Origin: Neolewinella marina
GTDB lineage: Bacteria; Bacteroidota; Bacteroidia; Chitinophagales; Saprospiraceae
DNA length: 64,000 nucleotides
Assembly: GCF_002631205.1 (NCBI RefSeq)
Contig: NZ_PDLO01000002.1
Location: 558,001 to 622,000 of the forward strand
Reading direction: 5' to 3'
Of the stretch, positions 27,115 to 36,128 are shown piece after piece; within the stretch, counting starts at the first letter, position 1, and the number at the start of each line of letters is the position of its first letter. Under the pieces are notes generated by a model. The model worked only from the letters and a program-made list of their open reading frames with translations. It ran no database searches and had not been told where the DNA came from. Position numbers and translations under genes: made by a program.

Positions 27115-28443
27115 GTCAACTTCAACATTTACAATGCTACCAAAGAGAGTGGAACAGTCTATCTAACCATGACTGTAAATGGGGGGCGCATTCGGTTTGC
27201 CCCTGGCATAAGTGTCAACCCATCCTATTGGGACAAGAAGCGCAAGCGATTAGATGGTCGTGCCAACCTAGACGGTAACCACGCAAGAGGCATCAACGCC
27301 ATTCTTGACAAGTGGGAAGACCTAGCCCTCCGCATCTACACTGACAACACCCGCATAACAGCTGAAGACCTGAAAGAAAGGTTGGTGGAAGAGCGAGACG
27401 GGAAAATTGGTTTGCCAAAAGAGGTTATCAACACCCTTGACGGCTTCGCACGTTTCTACGTTGAGGAACAAAAAGCTACAGCCAGCAACCCTCGGAACTT
27501 TGACCCTCTCGCTACCACTGCGACGTACTTAGAAAGGTACGCAGCACACACCAACAAATCGATCTACTGGAGAGAGATTGACAAATCCTTTGCCCGCAAG
27601 TTTCGGGCTTTTCTAGAGCGGAAGGAGTTCGACCTGAGCCATAACCAAGTGGCCAATATCTTCTATCGATTGAGACACATTATGAAAGCTGCCGGGCCTG
27701 ATGTAGGGGCCAAGGGCTTTCACGAAAATAAAGCCTACCTCTTACCTGAGTTCAAATTATCAGAGGAAGCAGCATACCGCCATTATCTCAATGAAGATGA
27801 GCTAGCCCAGTTTCTAGCTTGTGACCTTTCCGACCAACCCCACCTTGAAAAGGCACGGGACTTATTTGTCCTGAACGCTTACACAGGATTACGCCGAAGT
27901 GATGCAAAGCGGGTGACTCGAGATCACTACTACGTCAGCGACAAGGGGAATGAGCAAATAAAAATTTACACTGGCAAATCTAGCAAATACGTTCACATCC
28001 CTCTGATGCCAGAGGCCCGGGCCATTCTAGAAAAGTACGATTGGAAGTTACCGTTGACGGCAGATCAGACGTACAACGAAAACATCAAAGTCGCCGCTAA
28101 ACTGGCCGGGCTTGATGAGCGCATGACCCATACTCATACTCGCGCAGGCAAAACAGTGACCGAATCATTCCCAAAGTACGAACGGATTAGAAGCCACGAT
28201 GCCCGCCGGTCTTTCGCCACCAACTTTTACGAACTTGGTTTTCCCGCTGCCCTGCTGATGCAAATCACTGGCCACGCCCGAGAGGACACTTTCTTTAAGT
28301 ACATCTGCACAACGCCTGAGAGGGCAGCTGACCTTTTCGCTGAACGCTTGGAGGCTGTCCGCAAGTTCCAAAAGGAGCGAGCCACTAAAAAACTCCTTGA
28401 GCAATCCACCCCCGCTTTTGTTGGCTCAGTCGGAAACAATTAA
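27082..28443 (+). CDS. Tyrosine recombinase (element integrase)
   Basis: 453 residues from the ATG at 27082 (27094 is an alternative; an in-frame TTG upstream gives an unlikely extension). An arm-binding N-terminal part (GRIRFAPGISVNPSYWD), a SAM-like core-binding domain, and a full catalytic set are present: Arg in TGLRRSD (about 269), Lys in TGKSSKYVHIPL, H-x2-R in SHDARRSF (about 372), His in TGHA (about 396) and the nucleophile Tyr in FFKYI (about 407). This is typical of Bacteroidota mobile elements inserted at tRNA genes. It should catalyse integration at tRNA-Asp. Confidence 0.95.
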   Translation: MTSVMAHRLPKVNFNIYNATKESGTVYLTMTVNGGRIRFAPGISVNPSYWDKKRKRLDGRANLDGNHARGINAILDKWEDLALRIYTDNTRITAEDLKERLVEERDGKIGLPKEVINTLDGFARFYVEEQKATASNPRNFDPLATTATYLERYAAHTNKSIYWREIDKSFARKFRAFLERKEFDLSHNQVANIFYRLRHIMKAAGPDVGAKGFHENKAYLLPEFKLSEEAAYRHYLNEDELAQFLACDLSDQPHLEKARDLFVLNAYTGLRRSDAKRVTRDHYYVSDKGNEQIKIYTGKSSKYVHIPLMPEARAILEKYDWKLPLTADQTYNENIKVAAKLAGLDERMTHTHTRAGKTVTESFPKYERIRSHDARRSFATNFYELGFPAALLMQITGHAREDTFFKYICTTPERAADLFAERLEAVRKFQKERATKKLLEQSTPAFVGSVGNN

Positions 28444-28661
28444 ATAGAGGACATTCCGCTTCCTCTGCTACTGGCATCAAATAGCCGCCTAAAAATAGGC
28501 TAACACGTTCAAGGGTGATACGGACCTCCCAAAACCTGAATTTGAGCACATCCTGCCACAAATGAGGCTGCCTTATTTTGGCGGTACCGTTCCAGCGATG
28601 GATAGAATAAGACGGGGCAGCCCGCTTGGTATCAATGGTGCACCACCGCAAACAAATGTGC

Positions 28662-30317
28662 ATGGCAAATATACACCCTAGTCCAAAGTGGGCTCAGAAA
28701 GTAGTCAACTTAACGGTCGATCGCCTAGAGCGTTCAGGTGTAAGTTCAATTCCCGAACCTGCTCAAGCAGAATGTGTATTGGAACACATTGCTAACCTAA
28801 ATGAGGGCTTGCGACGAATCGAGATGGAGTTAGCTACTCCTAGCGAGTTAGGACATCAATTTGCGCGGCTTTACAGAAAATGGAAGGAAGTCGCTGCTCG
28901 AGATAGAAGCGATCTTAACCACTTCAAGGAACCCGGTACTGACTGGACAAATGAACAACTTCGTGCGATTTACGAATTAGAAGTCAATTGCCGGGCTTTA
29001 GCCTACAGACGGTTGGCTTCCTTTTTCCTACGGCTAGCAGGGGAGAACGTCGTAAAAGCATTTGACCCGAAATCTGGTGAACTGATAGTGCCGGAAACGG
29101 GTGAAGTATTCGCCACTAATCTTCCGGAGGGCATTGAAGCGCGACACGTCACTCATCCTCCGCTGGACTATGTGGGTCGCTGGAGACTGATGGAAGAGTA
29201 CAGTCACCCTGACCTGAAATTGCGGTTGCGAAACGCGTGGAGACGGGGGGAAGCAGCCGGGGAAATCGGCTTGGAATGGCCTACCCCCCCAACCCATTTT
29301 GTCACCTACTTAGAGGAGTTAACGCAGAGCGAAGCACCACATTTGTACCTAGAAGGAATATGCGGAGAAGACGCCGAAGTCGCCCTGGACTATTTACAGG
29401 GGGAGCTAAGCGCTAGGCATTGGAACCTTCTTGCCGGCGGAGAACCCAGGGAAACGATCTTGCCTTGGCACCTTAGTTGGGAAGCCGTTCCGGAGGACTA
29501 CCGTCCGCCATTAGATGACATCGAGCGTACGAAACACTTGCAAGCCTTGACTGCCCTTGAAGCTACCAAACGGCGAGTAGGAGTTGAAACATGGGACCGG
29601 GTTGCTGAAATTATTCGCGCCAACTGGAACCTCTATCCTGACAATGCAAAATGGAGCGGTATAAGTGAACAAGCCATCCTTGCCGGACAATGCGCCCACT
29701 GGAAGGAGGTGCTCGCCAAGTATGAAGATCGGCCCGAAGTGGTTGAAGAACAAGTAGCCGAGTTCTTATCTCGCTGGGAACAACTTCTACAGCAGCAACA
29801 GCAGATAGCTCACGAAAAAGAAGTTGCTGACAACACCCCACGCGACACTAAAAAGGTTAGAGATAGCGGCATCGTAACCCAACAGCGGGAGGCTGAGATA
29901 GCGCGGCGAAATGCTGACCACACCTATTTCATGTATAGCGTTTACCGGGATTTTCTCAATGACTATTTGAGGGCAGTAGGAGGAGCGACTACCAAGCTAC
30001 AACAGCCGGAAGAGTCAAATGGGCTCTTAGCTTATTTCGACAGAATCACCTTAAACAAGGTTGAAACCGCACTTACCGAACTGCGGTGGATTACCGAAAA
30101 CGGTAAGTGGCTTAAAAAGAAAAATAGATTACCGATCCTATGGGACGTGATTAGAATGAAAGGGCTGTTCATGGGACCCACCCCGACCGTTCAAGAGTTT
30201 TGCCCCGTCGCTGCCACTCACTTTCACACTAATATTAGTGATGGCTCTAGTCGAATGCCATTGTACTCTCTTGAAGACCAAAAAGAAGACCGAGTAGAGT
30301 TGCACTCCGCCTTGTAG
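28662..30317 (+). CDS. Large element-borne protein of unknown function
   Basis: 551 residues from the ATG at 28662; an in-frame ATG at 28626 is possible. I recognise no family. It is soluble, mostly helical, with a tryptophan- and proline-rich middle (IGLEWPTPPTHFVTYLEEL), a glutamine-rich coiled-coil-like segment (WEQLLQQQQQIAHEKEV, about 380-400) and a basic region near the end (ENGKWLKKKNRLP). No catalytic motif is evident. It sits between integrase and excisionase-type genes, where Bacteroidota elements often carry variable cargo. Codon use matches the rest of the element. Confidence 0.8.
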   Translation: MANIHPSPKWAQKVVNLTVDRLERSGVSSIPEPAQAECVLEHIANLNEGLRRIEMELATPSELGHQFARLYRKWKEVAARDRSDLNHFKEPGTDWTNEQLRAIYELEVNCRALAYRRLASFFLRLAGENVVKAFDPKSGELIVPETGEVFATNLPEGIEARHVTHPPLDYVGRWRLMEEYSHPDLKLRLRNAWRRGEAAGEIGLEWPTPPTHFVTYLEELTQSEAPHLYLEGICGEDAEVALDYLQGELSARHWNLLAGGEPRETILPWHLSWEAVPEDYRPPLDDIERTKHLQALTALEATKRRVGVETWDRVAEIIRANWNLYPDNAKWSGISEQAILAGQCAHWKEVLAKYEDRPEVVEEQVAEFLSRWEQLLQQQQQIAHEKEVADNTPRDTKKVRDSGIVTQQREAEIARRNADHTYFMYSVYRDFLNDYLRAVGGATTKLQQPEESNGLLAYFDRITLNKVETALTELRWITENGKWLKKKNRLPILWDVIRMKGLFMGPTPTVQEFCPVAATHFHTNISDGSSRMPLYSLEDQKEDRVELHSAL

Positions 30318-30322
30318 AAAAA

Positions 30323-30362
30323 CTGCCAAAACTGCCAAAAACAGAAATGGCAGATTTGGCAG
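30323..30362. repeat. Four TTTGGCAG/CTGCCAAA sites in inverted pairs
   Basis: Two adjacent CTGCCAAAA copies (30323 and 30332, period 9) face TGGCAG (30348) and TTTGGCAG (30355), forming a near-perfect 15-base inverted repeat around a 10-base centre. It lies 45 bases before the HTH gene and shares its motif with the integrase region. Confidence 0.6.
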
Positions 30363-30407
30363 AAAGCGCCCCCCCCTTCTTTGTGGCATCACTAAATCAA
30401 TGATGCC

Positions 30408-30689
30408 ATGAGTACAAACAACATCATCCTTACTACGCCGGCCGAACTGGAAGAGCTTCTGGAGCAAACCACCCTTCGCGCCGTTAAGGCTTGCCTGACC
30501 TTGATGAAGCTGCCCACTGGTGGCCAGGGGGAGGAGTACCTGAAAAAGAGAGAAGCTGCCCGCTTGCTGAATGTAAGCACAGCAACTATAGACAATTATG
30601 TGCGGCGAGGAAAGCTGGCCAAGTATCCTTTCGGCAATCAGCAAGTCCGCTTCAAAAGGCAGGAAGTCTTAGCCCTCATCAAACAGTAA
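30408..30689 (+). CDS. Helix-turn-helix excisionase-type DNA-binding protein
   Basis: 93 residues. The C-terminal half is a winged HTH of the MerR/excisionase kind (YLKKREAARLLNVSTATIDN, then YVRRGKLAKYPFGNQQVRF), a family common in Bacteroidota integrative elements. The N-terminal half is a short helix. It may act as recombination directionality factor or repressor; the inverted TTTGGCAG sites immediately upstream are candidate targets. Confidence 0.88.
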   Translation: MSTNNIILTTPAELEELLEQTTLRAVKACLTLMKLPTGGQGEEYLKKREAARLLNVSTATIDNYVRRGKLAKYPFGNQQVRFKRQEVLALIKQ

Positions 30690-30790
30690 CCTACCAATAA
30701 AAAAGGGCCGCCCGTAAGCAACCCCTTTCCTATAAAATCTGTGACGGATTAAAGGTAAGGAGTAGCTGGAAGGTCCACAAACGTGGAAAC

Positions 30791-32308
30791 ATGAATCTTA
30801 ACCAAACAACCAAAGCTATCATCCCTCCCGGAGCTTCGTATGGAGAGAAAAGTAATAGCCCCAAACCATCACCTGCTTTACTTGATGCGGACCTTATCGA
30901 CGCCCTTCCCTATGTACTTCGCGAAGGCGTCCATCTGCTAGTAGAGCCGAACGATAAACAGGTTTTTCTCGTCAGTGCCCTTGCATTGCTGTCAGGTGTG
31001 ACGCCGAACATCCAAGGTGTTTACGACGGGAAACTAGTTTCTCCCCAACTGTACGTGTTTATCATTGGGGACTACGGTACTGGAAAGGGCGGTGCGAGCT
31101 TTGCACGCCACCTCCTTGCACCTATCGAAGATGAACTCGAAAGGGAATACGAACGCAACTGCAAAGCCTGGGCTGCCTTGGACGCGGAGGAACGTAAAGG
31201 AAGCCGGCCGCAAGAAGTGGGGCTGGTTATCGCTGCCAACTCCTCCGCGTCCGCCTTTATTCAAACCTTAGCCGACAACGGCGGCAAGGGAATAATGTGC
31301 GAAACGGAGGGTGATACCCTAGCTCAGACATTGGCCAGCGACCATGGAAAATACTCCGACGTTTTACGTAAATGCTTTCACCATGAGCCAGTGTCCATGA
31401 CCCGCCGGGACGTAGACCGGAGTGCGAAAATCAAACGGCCGGAGCTTGCCGTTCTACTAACCGGCACCCCGGATCAACAACGCCGGTTGACTCCGAACGT
31501 TCGCAATGGCCTATTCAGCCGCTTCCTTTACTTGACCATCGAACCGGAGACATCGTTTCGGAATGTCTTCGACCCTTCAAAAGCCAGTTACGAAGATGAG
31601 TTCAAGAAGCTGGGGGTAGAAGTTTATCAGCTCTACACTTACCTGAAAGGTCTAGACGAGCACATTATTTTTTGCTGTACCAAAGAGCAAGAGGAAGCCT
31701 TTGTGGCGTACTACCGGAAAAAACTCCCCATTTTCTTGAGCGCCACTGGTCAGGATGCCTTTGGAGTATTTACCCGTCTCGCCCTCATTCATTTCCGGGT
31801 TGCCATGCTGTTGTCTACGCTACGAATATACCACAGCCTAGAAGAGCTACCAGAGCGAATCGTATGCACAGATAAGGATTTTACTGCCGCCCTCCGGATT
31901 ACTGAAATACTGACGGAAGTGAGCTTGGACGTCTATCACTCTTTCCCAGATAGTAAAGAGAGTCTTGAAGCTGATGAACCGGCAAGCGAAGCCGAAAAGT
32001 TAGGTGCCGAATTGGTGCGAAGCGGGATGAGCATTCGCGATGCGGCACGACACGCGAAGGTGTCAAAAAGCAAACTGCATAGGTACTGTAAATCCTTAGG
32101 GGTAAAGAGCGGAAACAAGGGCGGCACTCCTACCCACAAGGAGTCCCCCCTGGGACGATGGGACAGCGAGACAGTTGGCAGAGGGACATTGCAAAGCATT
32201 GATAATCAGACACCCAAGGCGTCCCCCTGGATACCGTCCCAACGTCCCATTGTCCCGGTGGGTAATCCTCAGCCTGCCATTCTCAACGCTAAATCGGGAA
32301 AAGTATGA
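30791..32308 (+). CDS. DUF3987 P-loop protein
   Basis: 505 residues. A Walker-A-like GDYGTGKGGASF (about 93-104) and surrounding sequence (LALLSGVTPNIQGVYDGKLV; ANSSASAFIQTLADNGGKG) match DUF3987, a helicase/primase-associated ATPase family of mobile elements. The C-terminus has an HTH-like segment (SGMSIRDAARHAKVSKSKLH). It probably supports element replication. A purine-rich AAGGTAAGGAG lies upstream, and the stop overlaps the next ATG (ATGA), so translation of the pair is coupled. Confidence 0.9.
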   Translation: MNLNQTTKAIIPPGASYGEKSNSPKPSPALLDADLIDALPYVLREGVHLLVEPNDKQVFLVSALALLSGVTPNIQGVYDGKLVSPQLYVFIIGDYGTGKGGASFARHLLAPIEDELEREYERNCKAWAALDAEERKGSRPQEVGLVIAANSSASAFIQTLADNGGKGIMCETEGDTLAQTLASDHGKYSDVLRKCFHHEPVSMTRRDVDRSAKIKRPELAVLLTGTPDQQRRLTPNVRNGLFSRFLYLTIEPETSFRNVFDPSKASYEDEFKKLGVEVYQLYTYLKGLDEHIIFCCTKEQEEAFVAYYRKKLPIFLSATGQDAFGVFTRLALIHFRVAMLLSTLRIYHSLEELPERIVCTDKDFTAALRITEILTEVSLDVYHSFPDSKESLEADEPASEAEKLGAELVRSGMSIRDAARHAKVSKSKLHRYCKSLGVKSGNKGGTPTHKESPLGRWDSETVGRGTLQSIDNQTPKASPWIPSQRPIVPVGNPQPAILNAKSGKV

Positions 32309-33450
32309 GTACTGCGACAGACACCTCCGTCCTGAACGTTTTGGTCAGTTCTTATCCCAACGTGCTGTCCACGAACGAAGCGAAGACAATAAACCTTCTT
32401 ACCTGGTTAACCTCAGATAAGCACCGAGGACTAGTCGAAGCGATCCGTGCCGAAGCCGACCCTACCAGGCAGAAGAAAATGAAAAAGGAGCTGCCCCTGG
32501 TAACTGTTTCCGGCACCTTTTCAGATGGACGAAAAGATGAGGACTTACTGCAGCATTCTGGGCTTATCTGTTTGGACATTGATGCTGACGATAACCCGCA
32601 CCTTGAGAACTGGGACGTACTGGATGGGCAACTTCGCAATCTCGCCAATGCCGCCTATGTCGGCCGATCCGTACGGGGCAATGGCTATATGGTTATCGTG
32701 CCAATAAAGTATCCCCAACTCCACCAAGATCATTTTGATGCGCTCAAATCGTGGCTCCTAACCTATGGTATCCGAGTGGATTCTGCTTGCCGTAACGTAG
32801 CCCGTGCAAGGTTCTACAGCTACGATCCTGATGCGTACTTCAATCATCACGCTCCAGCTTTTGATGGTTTTCCTGAAGCGCCAAAGCTGTGTGTTATTAC
32901 AACTCCCCGGACCACGGAGGAAGAACGCGTTAAGGTCTGCGTAGACGCAGTTGAGCAATCGCAAATCGACATAGCACCTAGTTACCTTGATTGGTTTGGA
33001 CTAGCTCGCTCACTAGCCGCCGGTTTAGGCGAAGGGGGAAGGGGGTACTTTCACCGCCTTTCACGATTCTATCCAAAATACCGGCATGGACAAGCCGATA
33101 AGCAATTTGATGCCGCTCTCCGGAGCCCTGGTAGTGCAACCTTAGGAACACTTTTTGCTCTATGTGCTGACCATGGGATCCGCTACAAAGACTTGACCCC
33201 AACGCCTACACATAAATTTCACCAAAGGATGCATGGGCAAGCAGTGATAAAGCCCACGGAAAAAAACTCTCAGCCGAGTCCGCCGCAGATGCCAGCGGGC
33301 TGGAGCCGCAATCAGGCCGGGGAACTTCTTGACGCTGATGATTTACCCATCAATGCTTGGTACGCCAATGATGACTTGAAGGAACTTACTGCTGATGAGC
33401 GGGCATTTCTGAAATATGACAACCAATGGATGCCTCTCCATATTTCTTGA
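32305..33450 (+). CDS. VirE-N / PriCT-type element protein (BT4734 family)
   Basis: 381 residues. The N-terminal part (SGLICLDIDADDNPHLENWD, VGRSVRGNGYMVIVPIKYP) matches the BT4734/VirE N-terminal family, and the region ending with FHRLSRFYPKYRHGQADKQF resembles the primase C-terminal PriCT-2 domain. Together with the DUF3987 gene it forms a typical Bacteroidota element replication module. No primase zinc finger is present. Its start overlaps the upstream gene by 4 bases. Confidence 0.9.
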   Translation: MSTATDTSVLNVLVSSYPNVLSTNEAKTINLLTWLTSDKHRGLVEAIRAEADPTRQKKMKKELPLVTVSGTFSDGRKDEDLLQHSGLICLDIDADDNPHLENWDVLDGQLRNLANAAYVGRSVRGNGYMVIVPIKYPQLHQDHFDALKSWLLTYGIRVDSACRNVARARFYSYDPDAYFNHHAPAFDGFPEAPKLCVITTPRTTEEERVKVCVDAVEQSQIDIAPSYLDWFGLARSLAAGLGEGGRGYFHRLSRFYPKYRHGQADKQFDAALRSPGSATLGTLFALCADHGIRYKDLTPTPTHKFHQRMHGQAVIKPTEKNSQPSPPQMPAGWSRNQAGELLDADDLPINAWYANDDLKELTADERAFLKYDNQWMPLHIS

Positions 33451-33536
33451 GAATTTCACGACCCACCTATGTTTCACCTATTGCTAGTCGAGAATGATTT
33501 TTTCATTCGTGAAGGGGATGAGGGGAAAATAAACTC

Positions 33537-36128
33537 TCACTCTTTTGCTACCACGGTGTTGTACAGCCCGTAGTGAGTAAGCCCTTCGTGACTCTCAATT
33601 CCTGTATAACGTAGTGAAGCATCTTCGTAACGCCGGAACGCAAAAACAGCCGCGTTCATTTGTTCGGTGTTAAATACCCGCAATCTTACAAGGAGATGGA
33701 AGTCTTCAACGGTCAGACCGGTGACGGTCAGAAAGAGGTTGGGTTCAAGCTTAGTTATTACGTCCTGCAACGTGTTTTCGCGATAATCGGTCAGATACAT
33801 AAATGCGGGGATTCGCGTAGCGAACTTGATCAGCTTCGCCTGAATCTGTTTGCGCTTCGACTTAAACTCTTTTTCCTCAGCCGTCAGTTCTTTCTTCTCT
33901 TTCGTGGAGAGGTCTCGCTCTTTACCTTTTGCTTTGATCTCCTTAATCTTATCACTCTTGTTGATGATGGTCTCAATAATATTGTCACCTAGGGAACGCC
34001 AGCCCTCGATCCGCTCCACGGCCGCAAGAGCTTCGGGATCGTTTAATACGCGCCGAAGGGTTTCATTGTCCACGTTGACTAGCAGCGCGCTCTCCCACTT
34101 GCGAGCCAGCAGAGTGGCTGATGTGCCCGCCATTGCTATGTCTAGAATTCCGCCCGCATCAATTTGAGTCATGTTCGCGCCATCATAAGCGAGGACAGGC
34201 AAAAAAGAAACAAGATCGCTAACTGCCTGTTCAGGGTTGGGCTCATTTGGAGAAAGTCCAATTCCGTACTCGGAGAGTTGGCGGAGAGCTCGCGTAGGTG
34301 CGAAGTCGAAGACATAACAGACTGGCTTCAGGACTTCCTCTTCGTTAGGGTTATTACCATGAGGATTTTTGATGGACCACGGTGATTGTACGCGGAAAGC
34401 GGCCTGGAAGTAGGTTTCTGGCGACCGCAAGTTGCGGAGCATGAGGATCGACGACCACTGGGGAACTGTAACACCTGTTGTTAGCTTGCCGCAAGAGAGC
34501 GTAATAGTTTTCGTATCAAACCCACTTCCGATAGCCCGGCGAACGGGTGGAAGCGCATCCAGCCCGATTCCCGCAGACGCCCCGGCGGCAACGACGATGG
34601 TATAATCTCGCCAAAATATGTTATGCCGCGCCCTTAACAGGTTCGCCATCGCGTGGCAGGCGGCCACGTTCGGCATGAACCAAAAGGCATGTTGGAGATA
34701 GGGCAAGAGCCGAACATCCGAATATGGGAAAGGAGGGCGCGTCCCGGTTCTGAGATTGTCGAGTGCTGCCGGGGCGTAGTCACCGCGAATGACGTCTAGC
34801 CACTTCTGGACGTCACGCTCATACCTGAATCGCGCGGCTGCGCCTCGTCCCGAGGCCTTGAAAAACTCGTTGAGGTCGAACTCATCAAATTCCCCTCCTG
34901 AGGCAATCGCTAATAGCTCATCCGGCATTTGGTAGGTTAAGAGGCGGAGCTGGGGGAGCGCGGCATAAGGATTGATCTCTTCAGGATGCTCTATCGCAAA
35001 CTGTTCTTTGGCGCGCTGCTCGTCGGTGTAGGTCCAGTTAAATATCTGCTCCTCGATAAACTCGCCCGTGGAGAGGGCACGGAACGGAGTGCCGGAGAGG
35101 TAGAGATAAGCTCGCGTGGTGATGGGTAAGAAGTTGGTCTCCGAGTCCCCTAACTCGGTGAACTCTTTCTCAAAGTCCTCAATGGTGGCCTTTTTATTTT
35201 TACGGCCGGACAGGTTAGTGCCATATTCGCCTTTGAGGTCAGCGCTTGCGTTTTCTTCTCCCTCGAAAAGCTCCTGGGCCGTCTCGCGCCACGCGCCAAA
35301 GTGATATTCGTCAAACACAACTAGGTCCCAATTTAGGGTGTGCAGCCACTCGTTCCGGAGCTTAATGTTGCCTGCTTCATCGGTACCGAGTAAATCCTGG
35401 AACGATCCAAAGTAGACAAGCGGTCTGTCAGGGTCGGCGGCTTCGGGATTGCTGTCCGTTGTGCGTAAGAAGAATTGCCAGCCGTCGAAGTCGACATGCT
35501 GTTCGAGGTCGCTTTGCCACGCATCGGCTACGGCTGGCTTGAATGTGACCACGAGCACGCGCCGTGCGTTCATTTGCTTGGCAAGCTGATAGGTAGTGAA
35601 CGTCTTGCCAAATCTCATCTTAGCGTTCCAAAGAAAGCGTGGGACGGCGTTCGAGTCCTCCTCCCAGATCGAGTTGTAGTATGAGAGTGTCTTTTCGACG
35701 GCCTCACGCTGCTCGTGGCGCATCAAAAACGTCTGATGGTGTGTGCCGGTTAGCCGGAGCCCCCGTTGTAATTCGGTAACGGCCGTCTTCACATCGTCCG
35801 GGGTACAGCGCATCCACTCAATTGACCCTTCAACAATGACGTTCTCAAAGCCCTTTTCTATAAGGCGCTGCCGCACGTCTTTGTCCCGAAAGGTCGTCCC
35901 GTCATGACGCTCCGCTTGGGCGGTCAAGTGCAGCGTGTACGCTTGCCGCATTTGACCCTGTGACTGCCTTATTCGGAAATTAACGTCGTCCAACGTTGTC
36001 TGTCCTACTTTGATCAACCCTTCGTATGCAGCAGGCGGCTCGTCGGGTGACCATGCGTAGATGTAAAGGCGCACCTCGGGTTTGGGCGCGAGTATCTCTT
36101 CAATTGAAGGCTTATTTGTCATTGGCAA
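33537..36128 (-). CDS. GIY-YIG-like / SF2 helicase restriction protein
   Basis: 863 residues, last gene of a three-gene minus-strand operon. The N-terminus (LYIYAWSPDEPPAAYEGLIK, then VGQTTLDDVNFRIRQ) looks like a GIY-YIG/T5orf172-type nuclease. A superfamily-2 helicase core follows: Walker A AKMRFGKTFTT (about 170), VVFDEYHFGA (about 272) and LYLSGTPFRAL. A lysine-rich coiled region lies near 720-760. The architecture is that of a DNA-translocating restriction subunit. It overlaps the methyltransferase-like gene by 17 bases. Confidence 0.87.
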   Translation of the reverse strand: MPMTNKPSIEEILAPKPEVRLYIYAWSPDEPPAAYEGLIKVGQTTLDDVNFRIRQSQGQMRQAYTLHLTAQAERHDGTTFRDKDVRQRLIEKGFENVIVEGSIEWMRCTPDDVKTAVTELQRGLRLTGTHHQTFLMRHEQREAVEKTLSYYNSIWEEDSNAVPRFLWNAKMRFGKTFTTYQLAKQMNARRVLVVTFKPAVADAWQSDLEQHVDFDGWQFFLRTTDSNPEAADPDRPLVYFGSFQDLLGTDEAGNIKLRNEWLHTLNWDLVVFDEYHFGAWRETAQELFEGEENASADLKGEYGTNLSGRKNKKATIEDFEKEFTELGDSETNFLPITTRAYLYLSGTPFRALSTGEFIEEQIFNWTYTDEQRAKEQFAIEHPEEINPYAALPQLRLLTYQMPDELLAIASGGEFDEFDLNEFFKASGRGAAARFRYERDVQKWLDVIRGDYAPAALDNLRTGTRPPFPYSDVRLLPYLQHAFWFMPNVAACHAMANLLRARHNIFWRDYTIVVAAGASAGIGLDALPPVRRAIGSGFDTKTITLSCGKLTTGVTVPQWSSILMLRNLRSPETYFQAAFRVQSPWSIKNPHGNNPNEEEVLKPVCYVFDFAPTRALRQLSEYGIGLSPNEPNPEQAVSDLVSFLPVLAYDGANMTQIDAGGILDIAMAGTSATLLARKWESALLVNVDNETLRRVLNDPEALAAVERIEGWRSLGDNIIETIINKSDKIKEIKAKGKERDLSTKEKKELTAEEKEFKSKRKQIQAKLIKFATRIPAFMYLTDYRENTLQDVITKLEPNLFLTVTGLTVEDFHLLVRLRVFNTEQMNAAVFAFRRYEDASLRYTGIESHEGLTHYGLYNTVVAKE

